NCBI GenBank assembly: GCA_009363875.1
Contig: CM018694.1
Span: 3,782,001-3,846,000, forward strand
Length of the DNA stretch: 64,000 nucleotides
Direction: 5' to 3'
DNA from: Mikania micrantha
Lineage: Eukaryota; Streptophyta; Magnoliopsida; Asterales; Asteraceae
Positions 22,301 through 34,300 of the stretch are shown here, in pieces. How positions within the stretch are numbered: position 1 is the stretch's first letter; each line of letters begins with the position of its first letter. Made by a program: the position numbers and the translations under genes. Under the pieces are notes generated by a model. It had not been told where the DNA came from. It did not search any database and saw nothing but the letters and a program-made list of their open reading frames with translations.

Positions 22301-25300
22301 TTGCAGTTGCTCATGATCTAGGAATCATAAACTCGTTTTTTAGGAAGAAGGATTCTCATTTGATCACATTCAGCAGTGGAGGATGGGACACACAGATCGA
22401 TTACCTGTTGATGCGACGAGGAGATCGCAGCAGATGGTTGGATTGCAAAGTCTTCCCGGGGGAGGCAGCGACATCACAACACAAACTGTTGGTGGCAGAT
22501 ATTGTCATGCGAAAGAAGCTGGTGGAAGAGAAAAAGATTACACCTAAGATACGATGGGGTAGGTTAAAAGGAGACAACCTAAAGGTGTTCAGGGAAAAAG
22601 TCTTAGCAGGCAGAGTTAACATGCGATATGACGACGCAAACGTCATGTGGGAGGCAATGGCTTGCAACGTGATAAGAGTAGCAAAAGAGACATTGGGGAT
22701 GACGACAAAGAACCTAGGCGGCCAGAAGGAGGCATGGTGGTGGAATGATGAGGTGCAACACAAGGTTCGAACAAAGCACGTGAGCTTTAGAGAGTTGGTT
22801 AAATGTAGGGAGGAAGCACAAAAAGAAAGCTTGAAGACAAAATACAAGGAAACGAAGCGACAGGCAAAGAAGGCAGTAACGGAAGCTAAAAACACAGCGT
22901 ACAAGGAGATGTATAAACGCCTCGGAACTAAGGAAGGAGAGAATGACATGTTTAAGATTGCCAAGGCAAGGGAACGAAGGAGGGAAGATGTAGGAGTGCT
23001 GACATTCATAAAGAATGAGGAAGGTCAAATCTTAGTAAAGGAGAATGACATCAAGAAAAGGTGGCAAACATATTTTAGGGATTTATTCAACAACGGCAGC
23101 GACACAGAAGATAGTGAGAACGACACTGCAAGAGGAGCATCAAGAAACAAATGCTACTGTAGACGCATTACTAAGGAAAGGTGCAACGAGCTCTTCGGAG
23201 GATGGGTAGAGCAAAAGCGGTGGGACCGGACAATATTCCGATCGAAGCATGGAAATGTCTAGAAGATGAAGAGGTTACATGGTTGACAGAGCTGTTCAAC
23301 AACATATTCAGAACCGGTAAGATGCCGGATCAATGGAGAAGTAGTGTCCTAATTCCCCTATACAAGAAGAAGGGAGACGCTCAACGTTGCGAAAACTACA
23401 GGGGAATCAAACTTTTGAGTCATACCATGAAACTCTGGGAAAGAGTGATCGACACAAGATTGAGGAAAGAAACCCAAGTAACAGCGAACCAATTTGGATT
23501 CATGCCGGGCCGATCTACCACAGAGGCGATACATGTTTTGAGGAGGCTCATGGAGAAATATAGAGAGAAAAAAAAAGATTTACATATGGTGTTCATTGAT
23601 CTGGAGAAGGCGTACGATAGTGTACCACGGCAGCTAATTTGGGATAGCCTTGCGAGCAGAGGTATCCCTTCAAGATATATAGAGATTATAAAGGATACAT
23701 ACGCAAGTGCTAAAACCAGTGTTAGAGCTCCGGTGGGTGATACAGACCCCTTCCCGGTAGAGGTGGGACTACATCAAGGTTCGGCACTAAGCCCGTTCCT
23801 TTTTGCAGTTATTTTAGACGAGTTGTCAAGGTCGATCCAGGAAGATATTCCATGGTGCATGCTTTTTGCGGATGATATTGTGCTGGTGGCAGAAAGGAAG
23901 GACGACCTAACTGCGAGGTTAGAGGAATGGAAAACCGCCTTGGAGAATAATGGACTTCGCAAAAGTAGGTCAAAAACAGAATATCTTTGGTGCAACTTTA
24001 GTGGGACCAACCACGAGGAGGACGAGGTGAGCCAGGTGACGATTGGAGGTCAGGAGGTGCCACAAACAACCAGGTTTAAATACCTAGGATCTTTCGTACA
24101 GAGTGATGGAGACATTGATTGCGACGTGGCCCATCGTGTACAGGCAGGATGGAACAAGTGGAGAGCAGCTACAAGCATCCTATGCGACAAGAGATTCCCA
24201 GACAAACTAAAGGGTAAATTTTACAGAGTAGCAGTCCGACCAGCCATGTTGTATGGAATTGATTGTTGGCCGATCAAAAAGATTCACGAAAGGAAGCTAG
24301 AAACAGCAGAGATGAGGATGCTTAGATGGATGTGTGGGCACACGAGAATTGACCGAATAAGGAACGAAACCATCAGGGGAAGAGTGGGGGTCACGTGCAT
24401 CTCAGACAAAGTCAGGGAAGGGAGATTGAGATGGTTCAGTCACGTGAGGAGAAGACACGTGTTGGCCCCGGTTAGAAGAGTAGAGAATCTGAGCGTGGAG
24501 GGGAAGAGGTACAGGGGTCGACCTAGGCTGACATGGGAAGAGCAGATTCGTCAGGACATGATAGCATTGCACCTCTCTGAGGACATGATCAGTGATAGGA
24601 ATTCATGGAGGCGTAGAATAAAGGCTAGGGACTACTAGAATGACAGGATATAGTTTAGCAGCCTTACTTATAGATAGAACCTTAGTTTTTACAGATGCAT
24701 GCTTGACTGGTTGGTAGTGTTTACCCTGTGTGTTTCAATTTTTTACGTGGTTTATGTCCTCAATTATATATGACTCCTGTTTTGCTTAGGTTGCATGCGT
24801 AGTCGGTGTTTATATGCGTTACTTCTAATCATGCTTTCTTTATATATGATTGTGTATGTGACCACCATATGATTGAATAAGTGTTTATAGCTTTTCTCTT
24901 TATGACTGATATATACTTCTGTAGTTTTACTCATGCAAAGTTTAATCTTTTTTTCTTAATAAAATGTGTCAAAAAAAAAAAAATTTGAGCCAGGGGTCTC
25001 TTCTGACGCAGCCTCTCTACCTCTTCTTGGGGTAGGGGAAAGGTTTGTTTTCATCTCACCCCTCCCAGACCCTACTTAAAAGTGGGATTAAACTGGGTAC
25101 GTTTGTTTGTTTGTTTGTTAGTTCTCATCATCTTCATCAACCAAATTAACTTCAACCAACGGTTTTCTTTTCCTATATAATGAACTCTAACTTCTTTCCC
25201 ATTTGACCCGCCAACTCCACTAATGTCATCTTCATCAAAACTTAAGTTGACTATCCACTCATCATCCGATAAAACCTCCTCGTGAACCTTCAGATTCTCA

Positions 25301-28300
25301 TTATCTTTTAGATTAGTCTTCCTTATAAACTTTTTCTTTAATTTCTTAGTGTACATAATGTACAACAACTTATTCATCTTATCGAATATGAAATCCAAGA
25401 GAATGGAAGCTTTCAAAGCCTGAGAGAATGGAAGCGTGAAGTATGCGTTCGAAGCCTAAAGGAAAAATGGATGAATTGTGCATTTAAAGTCTGGGAGAAC
25501 AGTTTTTTTCTAGTTTAATTTGAGTTTGGGTGGCTAGTGTGTATTCTATCAAATTGGTCAAAAAGAGTCCAAGACAGGTCAAAACACATTACAGGGAAAA
25601 AATAAGGCATGTTTAGTAAGGCTTAAGCCTCACCGCCTCAGACAGACCGCGTCGTAGGTTCCAGCTACCCCCCATGAGGCTAAGCCTCTCAAGATTTTTT
25701 CCAGCACTTTTTAAACCATGGCCCAAATCTTTAATCGCAAAAGAAGTGCTCAACTGAGAGATAACAATATCAATGGCATTAGTATTGTTCTCGGTAACAA
25801 TTATGTTATCAGCATAAACAAGGACATAGACCAAGGTGCCTTTAGTTTGCATGATAAAAATGGATGTATTTTTGAACCTATGAAGCCAATATGATGTAGG
25901 GTGGTTGATAAACGTTGAAACCACACCCTATGGGCCTGTTTAAGCCCATGCAAGGACTTATGAAGAAGACAAACATAGTCCAGGTGATTCTTGTCAACAA
26001 AACCAGGGGTTGTCTGAGATAAACACTCTCTTGCAAGTCTACATGAAGAAAAGCATTTTGAACATCGAGTTGTCTGCACGACCATTGGCAAGTGATAGCA
26101 AGAGATAAAATAACCCGAATTGTGGATGCATTGATAAATGGACTAAACGTCTCTTGAAAATCAATACTCAGTTTTTGATTGAAACCTTTGGCAACAAGCC
26201 GTACTTTATACCGAGTAACTTTGCCCTTAGGATACTGCTTCAGACCTATAGACCCACTTGTAATAATGACATTGATATTTTAACATGAGGTACTCAGGTA
26301 CATGAGACCAAGTTCCATTCTTAGCTAGAGCATGGTTTAAAAAGGCGTTCCGAGGCGCGCCTCGAGGCGTACGCCTCGGCCGAGGCGTCCAAAAAACGCA
26401 TAAGTTAATAAGAAACCTAATTGAACTAAAGCACGCGTATACAATAAATCTAGCATACGGAAGTTAATCCCGAACATATTAACTTATGACATTTTGTTTA
26501 GGTTTCGGGGCGTTGCCCCGAACCCCACAAGGGGCGCTGCCCCCTTGACCCCCGCCCGCTGACTGGCCAGCGGGACCGCCACCAGGGGCTCTGCCCTTGG
26601 ACCCCGCCAGAAGCGCTGCCCCTAGGACCCCGCAAGGGGGCGCGGCCCCCTTGACCCCGCTTGGTTGGGAGCTTAGAAATCTTAACTAGCGTGTAATTTA
26701 CACCTCCAAATTCTTTAGGATTCCTTTGCATCCATTTTACACTAAAAATATACAACATAAACTGCTGATGGTACTTAATTTCATTATACAATGCATTTTC
26801 GAATTCGATTTGCTCTACCTTTTCAAATATATTATACCTTGTGATACTTTTATCATTTGTTTTATGTTAAATTGTGGCTTTTATGAAATATATATGTAAT
26901 TTTATTTATTTTTCAAGGTTGTTTTGAGGCTTACGCCTCGGTCCGCCTCGAGGCTTAGGCTAACAGAAAACGCCTCGAGGCTCGTTTCCGCTTTTTTAAA
27001 CCTTGGCTAGAGCCTCAAATTCTTCAGTCATGGCACGACGCCATTATGGGTATTAGTAGGCAATGGTAAAAGAAGTGGGTTCAAGAGAGGAAGAATGGTT
27101 GATTAAGGTGTGATAAGAAGAGGGAGTGTAGCAAGCCGGTGGTTAGGGATTAGGCTTGAGATTAGCAGGATGAGCACATGGTTGTTGAGCAGGTGGAATC
27201 TGGACCAGAATAGGATGCAAAGTGGGCTGTGCAGCAGAGGAAAGGGGTTGCTGAGCAGCTTCGGGCTGCTGAGTAGGAGATAAAGGTTGTGGAATAGCAA
27301 CAGAGGGTTGCTAATTAGAAGATGGGGGTGGTTGAACAGCAGTATCAGGTCCAGAGGACAGATCTGATATGTATGGAACAGGGGTAGGAAAAGAGGAAAA
27401 ATATGAATCAGGTGGAGGAGCATGTTCGGTCATAGGAGTGAAGGGAAAGACTTGCTCGTTGAAGCGGCCATGACGTACGATATATACACAATCATTGGCT
27501 AAGTCAAGACACCGATACCCATAATGAACGAGACTGTAGCCCAAAAAGACACATGGAGTGGTCCGGAAATCCAGTTTGTGGTGATTATATGGACGAAGGT
27601 AAGGAAAACACTAGCAACCAAAAACTCGAAGAAATGAATAATTGGGGGTCATTTGAAGAGATCAAAAGGAGATTTGTTAGAGAATGTTGGGTGCAGCATA
27701 GGACAAGGAATGGTACCATCAATATAACCAAATAAACCATTGGTGATTAAAAAAGGGTGAATCATCGATTTCCAGTATCCATAGTTGGTAGGAGAGAGTT
27801 TGAAAGCGAATTTGTGAGAATTATGAGAAGTTTTCTCAATGGTTGTAAAGGACGAAATCATTGGCATGATCAATCTGTGTTGGGAGGCTCGATTGGGAAA
27901 AAAATAGAAGATTATGGCGACAGCAGCTAGGGTTTCTTGGCTCTAATACCAAGTTAAACCCTTTAAAGTATTTTATTATTGATTGTCAAATATCAATTAT
28001 AATAGAGATATTTTATATAGAATAAAATAATACATTTAACCACCCTCTAGAATACTTAAGTAAATATATGGATCTAAATTAGGGGTGTTCAAAATATCCG
28101 AAACTTGAAAGAATCCGAAATCCAAATCGTATCCGAAACCCGAAAAAAACTCATTTGAAATCTAATCGGGTTGTATGGGTCAGATAATATATTTTAGATT
28201 CGGGTCGGGTCGGATTTTTGGGTTGTTCGAGTCGGGTAATATATTTTGAGTTTCGGGCCAGTCGGGTTTCTGATAGACCAAAAAATTTTCAAACCCGAAT

Positions 28301-31300
28301 AACTCGTTATCCGACCCGATGAACACCCCTAGTCTTAGATAGTAATTTAGAATCTAAAATACTATCTAAGACTGATAATATGAGAAAGCCGTCTGAATAA
28401 TGACCTGGGTAAAATTTGGCCAGATTTTTCTAATCGTGTATTATACTAGGGAAAAACTTTGAAGTGAATCCTCTTTTAGTTGTACTCTATTGAATGATAG
28501 GAATCATTTGATACAAAGGATTATGCTTTAATGATACACTAGTTGTCTAAAAAAAGCATAGAGATAAAAACAAAAGGTGTCAGCTAACCAAGTTAGGTCC
28601 ATACAAATGTGATGGATCAAGCAAGCGGTGATTTTCATACATATTTGATTACAAATGTATTGATGAATCTATTGGAATGGGTTTCTTAACCATTTGTGTG
28701 GGGAGAATTTTTTTTTTTGAAATTTATATAAACTACAAAAGCATGAAATACATTTTCAATCAGAAGGCAGTGGTCTAAGTTACAAAGGAATATAAATGAA
28801 CAGTTTCATTCATATTCTCCGATAGACAAAATGCACAACTAGATTAAAACGAGAAAAAGAAAATATTGTAATAAGTTTCAAAACATACCACCCGTTCTCG
28901 TTGCATTGTTCACAATTCTTTATTGTGTCTTCTAATTTGAGGGCTTCCATGACACATGTCAAATACTCGCTGCAAGTATAAAAAAAGAATCCAAGTTTTT
29001 AATAGATCCATGGTGCCAATAAAATGTGAAGCACAAAAAACTTTGCATCACAATCAGACCATTACAAAAGGAATCAGATTCTCAATGGTTTAAGATAATA
29101 TCAAACCAGATTAACATGTACACAAGTATGAAAGGTTAGCCATATTCAATTCACTTGAATTTCATAGCATAGGACTGCCAAAAAATCTTTAGCCGAAAAA
29201 CTCTTTTTTCATCAAAAAGAAATGTAAAAAACAAATTGACCAAGGACATCTTGAGATAAGAACAAGAATTTAAAAGGGAATTGCGATTGTAATTAAGCAA
29301 ATTGGTTAGCCTAATTAAAGATGGGCAAGTCTCTGTGATTACAGAGAAGATCCAGATAAATAAAAACATGAACAAAAACAAACAGGATAGCTACTTCTTA
29401 AATTTCTATGACAGTTATCTAACAATGGATTTTTTAGTTTTAGCCATTGGTTACTAGCTGAGCCACTAGATTGGAATGAGATAAGAATCTCTTAGATCTT
29501 TCCTCTCCACTTACTCGCAACAAGCTTTCCCTCTGTAGAAGACTTCTTCCGAATGACATAATTGGGAGATTGATTCCTCGATCTTCAAAGATAACTAACT
29601 CCTCCTAATTCTTCTCCTTTAGGATATGCTGAGAATTAGTAGGAAGGTGATAAAAATGGGTCAAAGCCAGATAACATCTCCCGCAACTCATCCGACCCAT
29701 CTAGATTCATTGGTTTGCTCCGTTTAGCCTTCATTCGAGAATAAACCAAAACATAGAGGTAAGCTTCCAACCCAAAAGCTTCCAAACAGCGGTTAAGCAC
29801 TTCTGTTTGGCCATCAATTTGTGGATGCTAGCTGGTACTTAATTTTAATTTAGTCTAACTTGAAAAAAAAAAAGAAAACTCCTATTAAAAGTGGCTTAAG
29901 AAAATGATATCAAGATCCTGGACAATGGAACGAGGGAACCCATGAAGACGAACCACCTTTTTATATATAAAGCAGCCACAAATTTGGTTGTAAAAGAGTG
30001 AGAAAGCAGGATAAAATATGTGTATTTTTTTAGGCAATCAACAACCAGAATGGTATCCAACCGTCTAGATGGTAGGTTGCTAGGGATTTCAATACAAACC
30101 AAAACACACACGAAAGCAATAAAGAACACGAGGGTTTAACATGGTTTGGTCTAAAATGACCTACATCCGCGGGCGGTAACTAGGATATTTTTATTGAGAT
30201 GATTCAAACATTACAAGTAAAAGATCTGTATATGTAAATAAACATACCCATATAAAGTCCCACTCATAGTCAACTAATTCGCGGTTCGCCTCGGTTCGGG
30301 AACAAGGAACGGGTTCGCGATTCGCTAGAGGCCATGAATTCAATTCGCAAGGGGGTAGGTTCATTTTGGTAAGGTCGGGTTCGGTTTCCTAATAATATCA
30401 GTTCGCTACACATATATTCAAAATAAAGATTGTTCCAAAATAAAATAACTCAACATATATTCTAATTCAAGATTGTTTCAAAATAGTCAAAAAAGCAAAC
30501 ACAAATACCAAAATAAATAAAACACAAAATTGCAAAAATTCGTATCAGATTTATAAATTAAGATTTTCGTGAATTAAGGAGAACAGAAGAAGACAACTAA
30601 GACTGAAAATTGAAATTGGTGATCAATCCAAATTTCATGCGAAGAGAAATTTCACGTGAATGAGGTGTTCACGACTCACGAGTCATTTAAATTCACGTGA
30701 ATAGAAATTTCCTTCCAAATTCACGAAACATTGGTTCGATTCGCGATTTATGGTTTACAGTTTCTGGTTCAAATCGCGATTTAGGGTTCAGAAATTCACG
30801 ATTCAACTTCAATTGGTTCCAGTATAAAGCGAATTTGATTCTCAATTATGCTGCGAATTGAAGCAACGAACCTAGACGATCAATTCGCTATCGAATTCGA
30901 ATGGGACCGAAACGAACCAATTCGAAATTCATGGCTTATAGAGCGAATTCTGTGACTTTGGTCCCACTAACAGTAGGGGATGAGGGTAAACTTTACCCAT
31001 ATCCGAATGGAATAAAGAGGTTGCTTCTGTAGAAACACACACAAGCATAAACATACAAATGAATAGTTTTTCACATATGGGAAAACACATTACAAGATTA
31101 AATAAAACAGGAATACATGGCAGAAAAACAAAAGAGAACGAACGAAGTGTAGTCCTAGAAGATCATATGCTAAGGTCATGTTTAAAACTACAACTGACTA
31201 ACCTTTATCCTCAAAAACTCTATAAATATCTTAACTTTATCATGAGTCTCCAAGAACTCTTATTAGCGATCATGTCCTTAAAAAGGTGCAACTCTATACG

Positions 31301-34300
31301 AATCCGCTCATCCCATGTCAACCTTGGTTTGCCCATGCTTCCTCTACACACAGAGAGTCTCCGCTTTTTTTACAAGTTTTGCACATGCCCGAATCATCTC
31401 AATCTTCCCCCCTTGATTTATTTGAGAAGCACGCTACCCCTAGTCTTTCCCTGAATACTTCATTCTTTATCAGGTCAACTTTGTAAGCACACACATCCAT
31501 CTCAACATCCTCATCTCTATTGTCTCAACTCTCTCTATCTTAAATCTTCTTGACTCGTAATTTTTCTTAACTGATCAAAATCGACTTAGTACAACATAGT
31601 TGGTTGTACTATGAATATATAAAATTTACCTTTTAGTTTTTTTTGGAAACTTCTTGTCGCATAGGATGCTTGGCTCTCCCCTGCACCAACCTGCCAGAAA
31701 ATGGGCTACGTCACAATCAATGTCCAGGACACTCTAAACGAACGATCATGAATAATTGAACTTTGTTGTTTATGGCATCTCATGGCCTTCAACATGGCCC
31801 CACTGAAATTACAATGGAGATATTAGGTTTTAAACCGACTAATAAGCATGCCTTCACGCTCTAAAGTCGCTCACGATTCCTCTAGCCTCATGTTTAGGTC
31901 CTTTTCTACCACTAACATGATATCATCCACAAAAAACATGCACCATGGGATAGCCTCCTGAACCGAATTTGACATCTCATCTAAGATAGCTGCAAAAAAG
32001 AACGAGCTCAACACCGATTCTGGGTGAAGTCCTACTGGGAAGAAGTCGATATCCCTCAATGGTGCCCTAACACTCGTTTAGCCCCGACTATGTATCTCTT
32101 ATTAGCTTTATATATTCCCATGGAATACCTCTAGTCTTAATACTATCCCTAATCATCTTACATGACACACCATCATAAGCCTTCTCAAGGCCAATGAACA
32201 CCATATGTAAATTTCGCTTCGTCTCCCTATATTTCTCTATCAGCCTCCTTAGAATGTTTAATGTTTCTGTGGTTGACCATCCCAGCATAAAGCCAAATTC
32301 ATTTGTTGTGACTTGAGTTTCTGGTCTCAATCACTCTTTCCCTTAATTTCATAATATGACTCAAAATGGGTCAAATTCGAATAACATCTCCAGTGACACA
32401 TCTGAATTCATTGGTTTGCTTTGATTAGCCTTCCTTTGAGATAAACCAACACATGTTGGTATCCTCTTGCTACTCATCCAAGTTAAAGTCAGTATTTTTA
32501 TGCCACTAGGTCATATAATGTGTTGCCACCATCCATTACAATTCAGTTTTTTACAACCTGCCTCTTATACTATAATGTTAATGAAACTAATGTATTTATC
32601 CATCAATGTGTCTTATTTTAATTAATACCGACTTAAGATTTTGATGGAAATTGGTTAATTCCCAACTTTTTTTGTGTACAAGATCAAGAAGCTCTCAGGT
32701 CCCTAGAATCGTCGTACACTGATAGAGGTTATAGTTATATTAACATGTTGGTAATAGTTAGTAGTAATGGTAAGTTCTAGATAAGGGTAGTTTGGTAATA
32801 TTGATATCTAGTGTGTTTGATAGTGGATTATAAATAGAGGTTAGGAGTGAGTAAGGTGTGAAGAGAATTGTTTAGAAATTAGTATTGGCTCCTGCTTGTA
32901 CAGTGAGAAGGGATTTACCCTGGAATCATCTTCTTCCTTTGTAATCGGTTGCTTAGTATAATCTATAACCTAATTTTCTTTATCTGTTCAATCTAATACT
33001 CCTTTCTATTTCATTATCGCTACATCGTGGAATCGTATCTCATCAATGGTCCGACCTGCTGCCGACCTGCCCTTCACACATCCAATTTCATCTCTCCCGG
33101 ATCAAATTGCCAGATAACCTGCTGTTCTAACACCTTCAATTTCATTCCCGATTCATCACTGTCGGATCTAATCGCCACCGTCGCCCCCAATTTCCGCCGA
33201 TTTCACACTGTCGGTTGATTTTCCAGCTTTGCTCCTCACGTAACCCGCCGATTTCAGGTTCTGTCGATTACAATTTCATAATCGTGTTTCCGATTTTGAT
33301 TTAATTCGTATCCTGCAATTCACGATTTGAGTCAATTCGTATTCCTATTACTCTCAATTTTTGTTCATTCAATTTTAATTTCTGTAGCTTTCTACAATTC
33401 ACGATTTGATTCAAATTCTGTTGACAATTTCATCATCTGTTGATTCTGTTGGATTATACACTGTGTTGTTCTATTTTACTCATTCTTCACGTTTTCCTTA
33501 TCAATCATGGTTAATCAAACCTCTCGATTAGATGCTCACGAACAACAGATCTTTCAACTTTAGAAAGAAGTGGCAGAAATCAAAACATCGCTCAAATTGT
33601 TGCAGGAAGAGCGATCGGCTTCAATTGCATTTCGCAAAACAGCTCTCGATTGGATGAAGAAACAGGACAAACAATTTGTTGAGGCTCAACGGAATCATCT
33701 AGCATTATTTTATCCGATTCCAAAGATGGCTCAGTGGATTGGCAGAAGCTCCAATTGCCTGAATTCAGTGGATTTGAACCTTCGAGAGACATTCAAAAGG
33801 TGAGTCTTAATTTGGGCACTCATTCCACTTTTGATGCTTTGGCAACAAATGTTGAAGAGATGATTCTCCCTAATCTCAGCAACATTTCTGATTTCCACGT
33901 TGGGGATTTCCTAGGGCATTTTGAAGCTACTAACATATGGGGCCAGTTTATGCCCAAACTGGGTGGGTCACCTCCATCCTATGACCGACAGTCCACACCT
34001 CTATCAAAGAAGCCATACTCGTTCTCTGCCAATCGATCAGGAGTTTTTTCTACTCTTGAGTCGGGAAATGTTTTGCATCGTGATCGAGGAGTTCGATATC
34101 TTCTGCGCTTGGAATGGAAAGGACGTAGGAAGAAAGGAAATTGTTTGCGTTGGGGTAATAGATATGGGCCAGCTCACAAATGTCCGGACGGCAAGTTCAT
34201 TAAAGTGAGGCAGGATCAATGGTTAACTCCCAAGTCTTGAGGACAAGACTTTTAAATAAGGGGGGGAGTAATGATAGAGATTATATTTATATTAATATGT

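Larger units (their letters stand above)
20882..25117 (+). mobile_element. RTE-type LINE, nearly full length
   Basis: The element is bounded by a perfect 17-bp target duplication, TTAGTTCTCATCATCTT, at 20865-20881 and 25118-25134, placing it inside hAT-like element A. A GC- and CT-rich 5' region (20882-21729) precedes an apurinic endonuclease and reverse transcriptase. The 3' end carries the plant RTE-type segment (GAGCCAGGGGTCTC, CAGCCTCTCTACC, CCAGACCCTACT) and finishes in a (GTTT)n tail instead of poly(A). Endonuclease and RT lie in different frames, so this copy has at least one frameshift. Confidence 0.92.
20604..25720. mobile_element. hAT-like element A (contains an RTE LINE)
   Basis: Termini are CAAGGTTTAAAAGAACGG and the inverse of CATGGTTTAAAAAG. 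Flanks GCCTAAAT (20596-20603) and GCCCAAAT (25721-25728) form an 8-bp target duplication with one mismatch, the size made by hAT transposases. The ends are rich in GAGGCG and CGCCTC. Removing the inserted LINE leaves about 0.86 kb. A minus-strand fragment near 25135-25416 resembles the C-terminal end of hAT transposases, supporting the class. It interrupts the E2 reverse transcriptase. Confidence 0.85.
19506..28371 (-). mobile_element. E2: decayed Ty1/copia retrotransposon in intron 7
   Basis: Short LTRs lie at 19506-19644 and 27952-28371; the second is enlarged by an inserted MITE. They share GATTGTCAAATATCAA and ACTTAAGTAAATATATGGAT. Flanks CTAAT (19501-19505) and CTGAT (28372-28376) match at 4 of 5. 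The primer-binding site is at 27940-27951, and a purine-rich tract abuts the LTR at 19645-19656. Coding parts in transcript order are a gag start, integrase end, RT and RNase H, with frame breaks. Two hAT-like elements are inserted in it (20604-25720 and 26331-27005). Its sense orientation matches the host gene. Confidence 0.88.

Noticed and set aside
30275..30965. TTCGC-rich segment as a relative of the E1/E5 LTR motif array
   Set aside because: The words are AATTCGC and GGTTCGC mixed on both strands, with no LTR ends, primer site or shared promoter block.
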